A stretch of 40,729 nucleotides of DNA from positions 1 through 40,729 of the IMG/VR virus record IMGVR_UViG_3300006922_000058, one strand, 5' to 3'. Positions 21,801-29,936 of the stretch are shown in pieces. The position numbers were made by a program, and so were the translations under genes. The first letter of the stretch is position 1, and each line of letters starts with the position of its first letter. The notes below the pieces were generated by a model. That model was not told the origin of the DNA, searched no databases, and saw only the letters and a list, made by a program, of their open reading frames with translations. The stretch is from a virus.

Positions 21801-22272
21801 ATCAGAAGCAATGAGAATGGCTAAAGACTTAGGTTTACCATTTACAACACTACAAGGTATGGAAAACATTATTAACACACTTAAGAGTGACTCGGGTGCT
21901 TTTATAAATACAGCAGTAGGTAGAGCAGGTTTAGCCGGTAATACTTTTGTAGAACCGGGACAATCTTCAGCACAAACTTTAGTTCAGAAAGTTGAAGAAA
22001 GAGGTGCAATGCATCAAGGTGGAATGATGAAAGCTGGTTCAAGAGCACTTGTCGGTGAGTTTGGTCCGGAAATAATCAAAACAATGCCGGGTGGTGGTGC
22101 AATGGTATCTAAGATTAGAGATTTTCAAATGCAACAAGGTGGAGGCAATATTGTAAATGTTAATGTTACAGGACTTCCAACTGACCCTATAGCTGCAAGA
22201 AGAATTGCACAGAACATACAAAGAGAACTTAACAAGTTAGCAAAAGATGGTAGGAGTGGCATTGTCAGATAA
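18862..22272 (+). CDS. tail tape measure protein, GTG start
   Basis: The 1136-residue protein sets tail length and is the largest gene of the tail core. The start is GTG 18862 behind AGGAG. Residues 25-360 fit the TP901-type core (AFTGIGGMINTATVAIIASLGVG, FAMVKKTMADVDD, AAIEFEDAF, LAQNLGAVASVAGLGATEVLAFS). Hydrophobic segments lie at about 40-60, 370-395 and 435-465; a long charged coiled coil covers about 700-960. Near the C-terminus, HQGGMMKAGSRALVGEFGPE is the typical Gly-rich GExGPE motif of tape measures. At about 100-120 nm by the usual 0.15 nm per helical residue rule (minus core) it would suit a long siphovirus tail, a rough guess. Confidence 0.9.
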   Translation: MEKAGSLFFETAVDDGAVDGADKVAVKVGSRLAKAFTGIGGMINTATVAIIASLGVGMIAGTRAAIEFEDAFAMVKKTMADVDDPEVFEKIADDLQRLATQIPVRATELAALGSVAGQLGVASEDVSKFVEVTGKLGVATNMTGEQAATSLARFLNVTNQTTDDVDKFAAILVQLGNNVAAQESEIILLAQNLGAVASVAGLGATEVLAFSAAMRETGQQSSAGATALGKFFMALKGAEQGDAQALFKFAEVAGTSVTEMADLIETDIGRAAQMFLDGLNRMNAQGQSTIAVLQSLGLNQARTSRALLSLANNSEGLAEAIRLANKEAIDQNALNEEAATRFETVSQKTAQFKSIMNVAGQQIGEIFLPFVSKVVDVLIQIAKGVVGAIRGFQEMSSAMRKVAAIVLGSGVVKLFKALGSAIGGTGKAGGFLSKIATKLAGGLKFLMGPLLTIIGLMRTLFNLGEKQETFEGFNQAIVSIGDTLEEVQSQGGDFAENFTEETMDALVEKFPEEMRQTLRDSVKDGVITEQAVEFAAGIGSALTSEIDGALRNSVGVGDIFNKFTFDDLSEAVTLMEQAGGEETFGPLLTMARELTGEFDQQTGVLTEQGEIIKTNLTAMLAIASTFDKILTPTEKLALELGNVLEATGETDENIARILADEELMLKVAKSLTGEFKQFGPLIEAIPFQEVTDGMITAQEQLSKNAEIMRQVINDIFEPTEMKFAVEMAEFDVLDAIKEQNELKQEGIDLNQEDVELGEELARLKAAELLSEEEILDIQEKTAEITELQNKHRTEGVMTLEEQRKQQDLITEALEIEDRIRRGMLLTANEQLQKEKLKKDLRKVELAASQGSLEFADLEAEAIREKIKEIDNSAVSAEDAEILRAKAAETGEKAQLRRKNELNKIEKLTGEIQKTNDDALIQRQKEIEDIEKRRVEINEKLLELPRKMKEANFEVLNSQKELANKNLDLLSGFKELGTVVESEAMRMAKDLGLPFTTLQGMENIINTLKSDSGAFINTAVGRAGLAGNTFVEPGQSSAQTLVQKVEERGAMHQGGMMKAGSRALVGEFGPEIIKTMPGGGAMVSKIRDFQMQQGGGNIVNVNVTGLPTDPIAARRIAQNIQRELNKLAKDGRSGIVR

Positions 22273-22351
22273 CATCTACTCTCACGCTAATTTTCACGCT
22301 CACAAAGCTACCCATGATAATGAATACGTAGAATGGGAAGAGGAAGAATGA
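22256..22351 (+). CDS. small His-rich hypothetical protein (29-31 aa)
   Basis: This ORF overlaps the tape-measure end by 17 bases. GTG 22256 and TTG 22262 are both possible starts; AGGAG at 22252-22256 fits the TTG better. The product (SDNIYSHANFHAHKATHDNEY, then VEWEEEE) has four His and an acidic tail whose codons provide the ribosome site for the next ORF, with which it shares ATGA. It contains one of only two CATG words in the window (22313-22316). It is coding in all likelihood because of the linked overlaps, but it is short. Confidence 0.45.
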   Translation: MALSDNIYSHANFHAHKATHDNEYVEWEEEE

Positions 22352-22470
22352 TTGATAATAAAGAAAAACATTATTTAAAGTCTTGCAAGTCAGACTGGGA
22401 TTGTGGAGAATACTTTTATGGACCTCAATACAGTATGTGCAAACAATGTAGAGACAAGGAGATGTGCTAA
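22348..22470 (+). CDS. small Cys-rich protein (40 aa), possible zinc knuckle
   Basis: ATG 22348 follows GAAGAGGAAG, and the TAA shares its last base with the ATG of the next gene. The sequence KSCKSDWDCGEYFYGPQYSM then CKQCRDKEMC has five Cys, including a CxxC, giving a possible single zinc site. Small Cys-rich proteins between tape measure and distal tail genes are unusual in textbook siphoviruses but are seen in environmental phages. Function unknown. Confidence 0.55.
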   Translation: MIDNKEKHYLKSCKSDWDCGEYFYGPQYSMCKQCRDKEMC

Positions 22471-23720
22471 TGGCTAATACTATAACAATAGGAAGAATGA
22501 CATTTACTTCACCAGCAAGTATAAGCTTTGCTTCAGTCCAAGATGGTTCAAGAAACTCTATGGATAGAACAGTAAGTATGGGTGGTCAGTTTGTTGCTGA
22601 TACAGTTGCTGCTGCAAAAGTTTTAAGAGATGAAATAGTCTCAATGGGTAACTCTAACTTAATACTTCCTTTTACTTATGAGGGTGATGACACTTTTACA
22701 GGCTATGCAAAGATTAGTGGTGTTAATGTAGACAGTAGCAAGCTAGGTGTTGGTATGTTTTCTTACAGCTTTTCATTAGAAATAAAAGGTAGAGTTTCTG
22801 AAATGTTATTTGAATCAAATATGTCCGGTGCCTTATTGACAAACTCACATAGCATCACTTCAACAACATATGCTCCGTGGCACGCATTACCAGTTAATGC
22901 TTATAACTACTCTCACGCTCAAGCACCAACTGATGGTATAAGAGCTACAGAAAATGGAAACGTTGCTTTCTTTTATGATACAAACCTAAGAAGCAGTGCA
23001 GCTCAATGGCTTGTTGAGCCAGTAGATTATTACAAAGGTGCATCAAAGATTATTGTAAACAATACAACAATGTCCGGGTATCAAGCACCTAACGAACCTA
23101 CTGCAGTGACACTTACAAATGGTATAATTAAATTAACATCGGGTTCAACCACTGACGAATCCCGATTCACACTAAGTTTCTACGACAATGGTTCATATGT
23201 TAGTAGTAGAGAAATATCAATTAACTATGGAGCATCTAAAACTGAATGGAAGTTATGGAAAACAGTTCAGATTCTGAGGAACGAACCTCACGAATGTGTA
23301 GTGCGTTTTGCTACCTATTCAGACGATAATGGAGATGGGCGACTCACTGTAGATGTGTCATTAAAGAGAGGAGCCCATCACGTTAGCATTGTTTCCAGTA
23401 TGGGACCAACTGCTGATAGAGCTGCTAGCTCACGCATTAATTTACAAGTAACGGAAGACGGAGGAACATTTTCAGATAGCACTGGATATATGATAGAGGG
23501 TTCAGCTGATGCTGCAGGACAAAAATTTATGATTGGAAGTCCCCAAGGCTATACAGCAGTGACGGGAGATAAGTTAATTCATCTATCTACAAGTCAATTT
23601 AAGACTTTTGTAGGATATGAATACAATGCTACCAGTCCAGCTACAATAGATGCAGCGGACGCAGTAAGAGACCAATATCTACAAAGTTTATATGAGAATG
23701 TTCGATTAGTAAGGGCTTAG
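22470..23720 (+). CDS. distal tail-like / baseplate hub protein
   Basis: ATG 22470 has AAGGAG 8-13 bases upstream; an in-frame GTG at 22464 is rejected because its spacing is poor. The 416-residue protein directly follows the tape measure region. Its N-terminal 120 residues (ITIGRMTFTSPASISF, LRDEIVSMGNSNLILPFTYEGDDTFTGYAKISGVNV, SYSFSLEIKG) read like the beta-rich ring domain of distal tail proteins. The C-terminal two thirds look like a carbohydrate-binding or lectin-like beta sandwich (WLVEPVDYYKG, FTLSFYDNGSYVSSREI, ECVVRFATYSDDNGDGRLTV). It would form the tail-tip ring that holds the following fibre. Confidence 0.6.
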   Translation: MANTITIGRMTFTSPASISFASVQDGSRNSMDRTVSMGGQFVADTVAAAKVLRDEIVSMGNSNLILPFTYEGDDTFTGYAKISGVNVDSSKLGVGMFSYSFSLEIKGRVSEMLFESNMSGALLTNSHSITSTTYAPWHALPVNAYNYSHAQAPTDGIRATENGNVAFFYDTNLRSSAAQWLVEPVDYYKGASKIIVNNTTMSGYQAPNEPTAVTLTNGIIKLTSGSTTDESRFTLSFYDNGSYVSSREISINYGASKTEWKLWKTVQILRNEPHECVVRFATYSDDNGDGRLTVDVSLKRGAHHVSIVSSMGPTADRAASSRINLQVTEDGGTFSDSTGYMIEGSADAAGQKFMIGSPQGYTAVTGDKLIHLSTSQFKTFVGYEYNATSPATIDAADAVRDQYLQSLYENVRLVRA

Positions 23721-23721
23721 T

Positions 23722-26700
23722 ATGGCAGTAACAACACGATTGATGTCGCCGGGTAACTATAGCGTTAACTTTTCTCAAGAATTCACACCAACAGAAATAA
23801 TTGAAGCCATTAAAGAATGGGGTCATATTGTTCTTACACCTCAACAAGTTGACGTTACAACCTTAGCTGATTCCGATATATTATCTTCAGCAACATATAC
23901 AGGTATTGTTTTAAATAGAACTCTTGAAGACGGAACCGTAACAGTTAGTGGTCAAGGTCTTGAACTCTATATGGGTGATGGTGCTGCTAAAGGTATGGTC
24001 ATTGCCGAATCAAACAATGTAGGTAAAGTTCGTGTTTATACAGGAACAACACTTGCAGAAACTTTATTTAACTCTACTGCACAAACTAATAAACCATTAG
24101 GGCTAATGCTTGATGAAGCTGGTAACTCACAAGCTATAACACAAGGAACAATAAGTAACCCAACAGGAACTTATACTGGTCAACACTTCGTAGAGACTGC
24201 TTTATCAGCTTTAAAGTTTGTATCAGAAACACTTGATATAGAATACAGAGTTAATCCACAGGGAACCTTAGATGCAGGTCCAGCAGCAAACTTATTCAAT
24301 GGTGTAGGAACTAGTGAGCCAAATACTATAGTTGTTAAATCTGCTTATGGTGAAGACCCAGCATTAGAGGGTATAGTTCCACAGGGATTAAGAACAGAGT
24401 TTGATGCGACTGACTGGGTATCAAGAGTAGACTTTACTGGTGAAGTAGGTTTTTTTGACACAGCTACTGATGTGGCTGGTGAAGCAAATCTATCTTCAAA
24501 CCCATACAAAGACTTACACGGAAATGCTCTTAAAAGAGTTGGGTTAGTTCAAGAACCGGATATTCCAGCAGCTAGTTTGAATGACAGAGCTTCAACTATG
24601 CTCAATGAATTATCAAGAGTAAAGAAAGTTCTTAACTTAGATTTAACACAATATGAAGTAAATGGTGACTTATCAGCTGGAGATTTCATTTATGCGTTTG
24701 ACCCGGATATAGGTTTCGTAGATAGCAGTGCAGATGCAACAGCAGAATCAAGAGATTTATATGAAGTAACATTCCGTGGTGAAGTTATTAATCCAGTCAA
24801 GGTTCGTGTAATAGGTTTAACATTCCCAGTTATTGATGGAATGGGTGTTTACTTTAGAGATAAAGATGGCAACTATACAGACCTATCTGAATATGTTCAA
24901 TATGAAAATGGTTCTGCACAAGTAGAACTCGGTGATGTCATAAGAACTATTGGAGATGACTTAAGATTCTCTGAGTATTCTTTATCAAGAGAAACAGCAG
25001 GTGCATTCTCTATACCGGACTTACCAGCAACACCAACATTACAAGCAGGAACTTATTTAAATGCTACTGGAGACTCAGCAGGTTTCCTTAGAGCTGTTGT
25101 AGCTAAGCCTACAAATATTGATGGCTCACAGATAACAGATGGTTCTCATTATAGAATTAGATACAAAAAGATTACTGACACTCAATACTCATATGCAAAC
25201 TTCCCTTATACAGGTGTAAGTTCTGAGAGTTTATTGATACAAGACTTAACTGTAGGTTCTACTTACGATGTAGGTGTAGCTGTAGTTGATAAATCGGGTT
25301 TCAAAAAGATGTCAGCTTATGATGGCACCGGGGAAGATTTATACACAAACTCTTCTAGCGTTAATGCTAACTTTGCAACAAACGCAAGAGTTGAAATAGA
25401 AAAAGATGGTCAAGCACCATCAAAACCAAAAGCAGCAACTATTGCAGCAGGACCATTAAGAGTTCAAGTTACTCACTACTTAGGTAAAGACGGAACAGAT
25501 GGTGGCGGTAATCCTTATGGCAACTTTACTTTAGAAGGTGATGTTGACCATTTAGATGTATATGCAGTCACACAAAGTGGTAACTCAGCAAGCTTTACAG
25601 TTGCTACATCAAATAAGATTGGTGAAGTAAGAGTTACTTCCGGTAACTTGTTACAACAAATACCAGTCATTGCAACTATAGAACTAGAAGACTCAGAAGA
25701 TTATTATTTTAGAATTGTTGCTGTAGATAAATCCGGTAACTCTTCAGACCCATCAGATGGACAAACTGCTACAGCTAACTTAATTGCAGAAGCTAATATT
25801 GCCGATGCAACTATAACTACAGCAAAAATAGGTGATGCACAAATAACAACAGCTAAGATTGGTGATGCTCAGATTACTACAGCTAAAGTAAATGATTTAT
25901 CAGCAGACAAACTAACTTCCGGAACAATTACTGGTGGAGAGATAACTGTTGGTGGTGTATCTAATACAAGTGGATTTATAAAATCTTATAACTTTTCTAG
26001 TGGTTCTGCTGGATGGGCAATCAATTCAGATGGTAGTGCAGAGTTTGCAAATGCAACTGTAAGGGGAACATTAAATGCTAGTGATATAACAGCAGGAACT
26101 TTAGACGCTTCTGCTATAACAGTATCAAATTTAAATGCAGATAACATAAGCACAGGAACTCTAAACGTTAACAGACTACCAAGTATCACAACTTCTCAAA
26201 TAAACTTTGATGCAGGTGATATTGGTGGTGCAGAATCTGCAACAATACTTGCAACTATTAATGCATCCTCAGAAGGGTTATCAATAACTGCAGACAGATT
26301 AGATTTAAGTGGAACATTATCAGTAGGAGATGCTTTAGACGTAGGTGGTTCTGATACTTCAAGTTTTCACGTTGATGTAAGTGGAAATATGTGGTTAGGA
26401 GCTGGAACTTATGCAGCTGCTCCATTTAAAGTTTCTAATGCTGGTGCTTTAGCAGCTAGCTCATTTTCTTTGACTGGTGGTAGCGCAACTAACTTAGCCT
26501 TAGAATTAGGAACAGATAGTGGTTCGGGTGCTCCGACTGCAGCATCTAGCACAGTTTTAAAAATAGGAACCTCAACTTTATTTGAAAGAAGTAATAAATT
26601 ATTTTCTTCCAAACCTTTTGTAGTTTTTCCCGATGGTGATGAAGATAATCCTTCTCTTACAATTTCCGGTGATTACGATGAAATGGGTTTCTTTGTAAGC

Positions 26701-27735
26701 AATTCAACAGACGCAGGTGGATATTCTACATTTTCAGCATCAAATGGTGATGATGATGTATTCTCTTTCAACACATTAAGTGACCAATTCAATGTTAAGG
26801 GAGACTTACAAGTAGCAGGAAATTCAAGCCTAAATGGAAATGCTTTAAGTGTAAATGGAGATTCCGGTAACAGTAGCCAATACATTGGTAAAGATTCCGG
26901 GGGAACATTAGGATATCACGATTTACCAGCTACTACAGGTAGTTACACAACAAATACAAATCAATTGACTGTAAATAATTCAAACTCAGTTATAAACATA
27001 TCAGTTGGTAATAACTCTAATCAACTTTCAGCAGGACATAACCACCCTTATGGAACAGGTAATGGTGATGGAAACGGTAACTCTAACCTATCAATAGGAA
27101 ACAGTTCTAACGATGCCGCACCCGGTTCTCACCCTAATAGTGGTCATCATAGTCACGGAAATCAAACAGTTTTAACTACAGCAGGTGCTGATAACTTATA
27201 TGCTTCAGCTCATAACCACCCTTATTCTTCATCTAATCACGGAAACAATGCACACAATGTTGACTATGCTGTAGAAAGTTATGTAAACGGACAAATTTTA
27301 GACCATAGGTTTAGTGTAAGCCACTCGGATGAAAGATTAAAAGAAGATATAGCTCCCATAACTTTAGGTCTAGATTTTCTAAACAGGTTGACACCAAGAG
27401 ATTTTAATTGGAAATCTTCTCATCTAGATACTTTATACGCTGAAGATGAATCTATGGATTTAAAGTATAAAGGAATGGCAAGCAACTTACAGCAAGGATT
27501 TGTTGCTCAAGAAGTTAAACAAGCAGTGTTTGATGAAACAGGTAGCAATACAGCTTTTTCCGGTTTAAAAATAGGTGACATAACAGAATATGATTCAACT
27601 ATAACTGGCGATTCAGATAATATGGGTCGAATAGAACTTGAAAATTTTATTCCTCCTTTAGTCAAAGCAGTTCAGCAATTATCAGCTAAGATAGATGTAT
27701 TAGAAGCAAGAATAGATGAGCTTGAAGGTGAATAA
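23722..27735 (+). CDS. tail-tip/fibre protein with C-terminal S74-type chaperone domain
   Basis: The 1337-residue protein starts one base after the previous gene. Residues 1-400 look like a tail-associated hub. Residues about 435-690 contain fibronectin-III-like modules (YRIRYKKITDTQYSYANF, YYFRIVAVDKSGNSSDPSDG). Near 692-720 are the ITTAKIGDAQ repeats common in fibre necks, followed by beta-helix-like segments. Residues about 1105-1180 are Asn/Gly/His-rich with two HNHPY motifs, reminiscent of metal-coordinating His-x-His fibres. The end (SDERLKEDI from Ser1202, with Lys1207, then GLDFLNRLTPRDFNWK and GFVAQEVKQAV) fits the S74 intramolecular chaperone, which trimerises the fibre and then cuts itself off at the Ser of the SDxRxK motif. 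Confidence 0.82.
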   Translation: MAVTTRLMSPGNYSVNFSQEFTPTEIIEAIKEWGHIVLTPQQVDVTTLADSDILSSATYTGIVLNRTLEDGTVTVSGQGLELYMGDGAAKGMVIAESNNVGKVRVYTGTTLAETLFNSTAQTNKPLGLMLDEAGNSQAITQGTISNPTGTYTGQHFVETALSALKFVSETLDIEYRVNPQGTLDAGPAANLFNGVGTSEPNTIVVKSAYGEDPALEGIVPQGLRTEFDATDWVSRVDFTGEVGFFDTATDVAGEANLSSNPYKDLHGNALKRVGLVQEPDIPAASLNDRASTMLNELSRVKKVLNLDLTQYEVNGDLSAGDFIYAFDPDIGFVDSSADATAESRDLYEVTFRGEVINPVKVRVIGLTFPVIDGMGVYFRDKDGNYTDLSEYVQYENGSAQVELGDVIRTIGDDLRFSEYSLSRETAGAFSIPDLPATPTLQAGTYLNATGDSAGFLRAVVAKPTNIDGSQITDGSHYRIRYKKITDTQYSYANFPYTGVSSESLLIQDLTVGSTYDVGVAVVDKSGFKKMSAYDGTGEDLYTNSSSVNANFATNARVEIEKDGQAPSKPKAATIAAGPLRVQVTHYLGKDGTDGGGNPYGNFTLEGDVDHLDVYAVTQSGNSASFTVATSNKIGEVRVTSGNLLQQIPVIATIELEDSEDYYFRIVAVDKSGNSSDPSDGQTATANLIAEANIADATITTAKIGDAQITTAKIGDAQITTAKVNDLSADKLTSGTITGGEITVGGVSNTSGFIKSYNFSSGSAGWAINSDGSAEFANATVRGTLNASDITAGTLDASAITVSNLNADNISTGTLNVNRLPSITTSQINFDAGDIGGAESATILATINASSEGLSITADRLDLSGTLSVGDALDVGGSDTSSFHVDVSGNMWLGAGTYAAAPFKVSNAGALAASSFSLTGGSATNLALELGTDSGSGAPTAASSTVLKIGTSTLFERSNKLFSSKPFVVFPDGDEDNPSLTISGDYDEMGFFVSNSTDAGGYSTFSASNGDDDVFSFNTLSDQFNVKGDLQVAGNSSLNGNALSVNGDSGNSSQYIGKDSGGTLGYHDLPATTGSYTTNTNQLTVNNSNSVINISVGNNSNQLSAGHNHPYGTGNGDGNGNSNLSIGNSSNDAAPGSHPNSGHHSHGNQTVLTTAGADNLYASAHNHPYSSSNHGNNAHNVDYAVESYVNGQILDHRFSVSHSDERLKEDIAPITLGLDFLNRLTPRDFNWKSSHLDTLYAEDESMDLKYKGMASNLQQGFVAQEVKQAVFDETGSNTAFSGLKIGDITEYDSTITGDSDNMGRIELENFIPPLVKAVQQLSAKIDVLEARIDELEGE

Positions 27736-27941
27736 TGACATTCGAATATAAATATGATGCTAAGACTCCAAGCAATGAGGAAAAGCTTGAAGACTTAAAA
27801 GATTATATGAAAGCTCTTGAAGAAGTCCATCGTGCAGAATCTTCAAAAGAATCATCAGATACAGATAAATTAACACAACTTGAAACAGAACTCACAGCTA
27901 AAAGAACTGAGTATGAAAACCTTGGGGGAACTTTCGATTGA
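27735..27941 (+). CDS. small coiled-coil protein (68 aa)
   Basis: It overlaps the previous stop by one base and the next start by four. The whole product is charged helix (EEKLEDLKDYMKALEEVHRAE, DKLTQLETELTAKRTEYENL) with a coiled-coil heptad feel. It could be a fibre trimerisation or assembly helper; small coiled-coil proteins after S74 fibres are frequent in marine phages. No specific family. Confidence 0.6.
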   Translation: MTFEYKYDAKTPSNEEKLEDLKDYMKALEEVHRAESSKESSDTDKLTQLETELTAKRTEYENLGGTFD

Positions 27942-28738
27942 AGTTTTCTTTGGGGGGCAAACAACATATAGAATTCAAAACAGACTTTAAAGGTCTTGAA
28001 GAGTTTGCACCAGTAAAACCATCTAAATTTTTCCTACCTCACTGGTTTAAAGATATGAACGACTATATAGCACAAGATGCTCATCACGAAAAAGGGCAAA
28101 AAAATTACTTTGGAAAGAATAAAGAAACAGCTACTAAATGGAGTGGAGGGACAGTTAAGAGATGTCCAGCAATTGTAGATTTACTTACTGAAGGATTCAT
28201 CATTCCTATATGGGCAGACTTTCTGATACAAAGAGATATGGAAACATTGGAATGGGATAATAAAGGCAATACTAAATACGGTATAGAATTTCACAACAAA
28301 GAGCAAATAACTGGATGGAAATTAAAAAAAACAGATTTCCCGGAAGGTGTTAAGTTCGTAAACCCTTGGAGAATATACACACCACCCGGATATTCAGTAA
28401 TGTTTATGCCTCCAACATATCAATTTGAGAAAAGATTTACAGTTTTGCCGGGAATAGTAGAAACTGACTCATATCATCATATCAACTTCCCGACGATTTG
28501 GCACACGACTAAGGATGCTATAATAGAAAGAGGAACGCCGTTCATTCAAGTCATCCCATTCAAAAGAGATGATTGGTCACATACCACATCTCAAATGAAC
28601 CAAGAAGACTTTGATAACGACATTCAAGAAAAGAGTGAACTTAACAGTAAGTTTAAAAATTCATACAGGAAGATTACAGGGCGATTAAAAGATGGCAGAC
28701 ATAATAAACGAAGGAGATTCCAAATTAGAGGTAGTTGA
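27938..28738 (+). CDS. conserved phage protein of unknown function (266 aa), TTG start
   Basis: Starts at TTG 27938 (TTGA overlap) behind GGGGG. Segments KPSKFFLPHWFKDMN, TVKRCPAIVDLLTEGFIIPIWADF, NPWRIYTPPGYSVMF, VLPGIVETDSYHHINFPTIW and RGTPFIQVIPFKRDDW look strongly conserved, and I associate this arrangement with proteins found in cyanophage and other marine phage genomes. It is a compact beta-rich, His/Trp/Pro-rich protein with a very basic end (GRHNKRRRF), unlike the low-complexity fibres on either side. The Tyr-His-His and Asp/His content might support a metal-dependent enzyme, but I cannot place catalytic residues. The next gene begins 47 bases before its stop in another frame. Confidence 0.65.
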   Translation: MKFSLGGKQHIEFKTDFKGLEEFAPVKPSKFFLPHWFKDMNDYIAQDAHHEKGQKNYFGKNKETATKWSGGTVKRCPAIVDLLTEGFIIPIWADFLIQRDMETLEWDNKGNTKYGIEFHNKEQITGWKLKKTDFPEGVKFVNPWRIYTPPGYSVMFMPPTYQFEKRFTVLPGIVETDSYHHINFPTIWHTTKDAIIERGTPFIQVIPFKRDDWSHTTSQMNQEDFDNDIQEKSELNSKFKNSYRKITGRLKDGRHNKRRRFQIRGS

Positions 28739-29933
28739 TTCCTCAACTGACTCCTTAGCCAAAATAATTGCAGAAATTAACGGTGTTGAGAGAATACACC
28801 AGTCTTCAACAATACTCACATTTACTAATCCAGCTGACCAAATGGAAACTGGTAATGCTACTGATAACCAAAATGGTGCAGCATCAACATTCAATGGGTT
28901 TACAGTTGCCGATGGAACTATAAAAGTTGTATCCGGTGATGGCTCTTCTATTCCTTTATCTAATCTTTATATTGATGGTAAGTCTATTATTTCAGACAAA
29001 ACTTTGTCGATTGGCACCACAGGACAAAAAGAGTTACATTTTGGAACTAACGGAACACAATGGGTAAAGATAACAGAAAGTGGTTACCTAGACTTCTCTA
29101 AACAAACTATTGGAGGTTCACAAGGAACTGCAGGTCAATACATAAGAAATGCAGGAAATGGAACTATCGAATGGGCAACTATAGATAGTAACAACGCTTT
29201 TGGAACTGTAACCGTAGGAGCTACTAACTTAGATGCTGGTAGTGTAGGAGATACATTCACAATTGCAGCAGGAAGCAATATAACGCTAACACCCGATGCA
29301 TCTAGTAATACTTTAACAATTGCTGCTAATGCACAAAACATATTTCAAAACATTTCTGTTTCCGGAGAAGCCACAGTCACAGCTGATGGAGCTTCAGATA
29401 CTTTAACACTTGCAGCAGGTAGTGGAATAACTTTAACTACAAATGCTTCTACAGATACTATAACAATTGCCTCTAGTGGTGGAAGTAGTGGCTCTACTGA
29501 GGATGTTTTTAAAACAATACAAGTTAGTGGTCAAGCAGATGTAGTAGCAGATAGCTCAACAGATTCACTTACATTAGCTGCCGGAACTGGTATAGAAATA
29601 ACAACAAGTGATGCAGATGATTCAATAACTTTCAGAAATGATGCTTTACATAAGTTATCTAAACTAGGTTACTTAGCTATGGCTACTACAAATGGTAGTG
29701 CTACTGAATTACCGGTCAAAAACTACTTTATTAATACTTCTACTTCTTTAAACGTCAATGGTGGTGGCTCACTAGTAGGTATGTCTACACGAGCTTTACG
29801 TCTGCTAAACTCAGATGGTAGCACATATTCTTTTATGATTATGCCAGCTACAAGCGATGGGGACAGTTTAGTCTTTACTTTTACTAAAGCAGATGGGTCA
29901 ACAGTGACAAAGAATTTAACAATGGCGGCTTAA
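28692..29933 (+). CDS. tail fibre protein, repetitive beta type (413 aa)
   Basis: The ATG lies 47 bases inside the 3' end of the previous gene. Residues 1-160 form a head domain (VVDSSTDSLAKIIAEINGV, KELHFGTNGTQWVKI, GTAGQYIRNAGNGTIEWATI). Residues 165-320 are imperfect Ser/Thr/Ala/Gly/Asp repeats of the form SVGDTFTIAAGSNITLTPDASSNTLTI, three to four copies, typical of fibre shafts. The C-terminal 90 residues are a compact cap. The next, giant fibre starts four bases after its stop and shares composition, so they may form a proximal/distal pair. Confidence 0.7.
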   Translation: MADIINEGDSKLEVVDSSTDSLAKIIAEINGVERIHQSSTILTFTNPADQMETGNATDNQNGAASTFNGFTVADGTIKVVSGDGSSIPLSNLYIDGKSIISDKTLSIGTTGQKELHFGTNGTQWVKITESGYLDFSKQTIGGSQGTAGQYIRNAGNGTIEWATIDSNNAFGTVTVGATNLDAGSVGDTFTIAAGSNITLTPDASSNTLTIAANAQNIFQNISVSGEATVTADGASDTLTLAAGSGITLTTNASTDTITIASSGGSSGSTEDVFKTIQVSGQADVVADSSTDSLTLAAGTGIEITTSDADDSITFRNDALHKLSKLGYLAMATTNGSATELPVKNYFINTSTSLNVNGGGSLVGMSTRALRLLNSDGSTYSFMIMPATSDGDSLVFTFTKADGSTVTKNLTMAA

Positions 29934-29936
29934 TAG

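Noticed and set aside
23122-23131. GGTATAATTA promoter-like string inside the distal tail gene
   Set aside because: It lies within codons for Gly-Ile-Ile-Lys with no gene start nearby, so it is probably chance.
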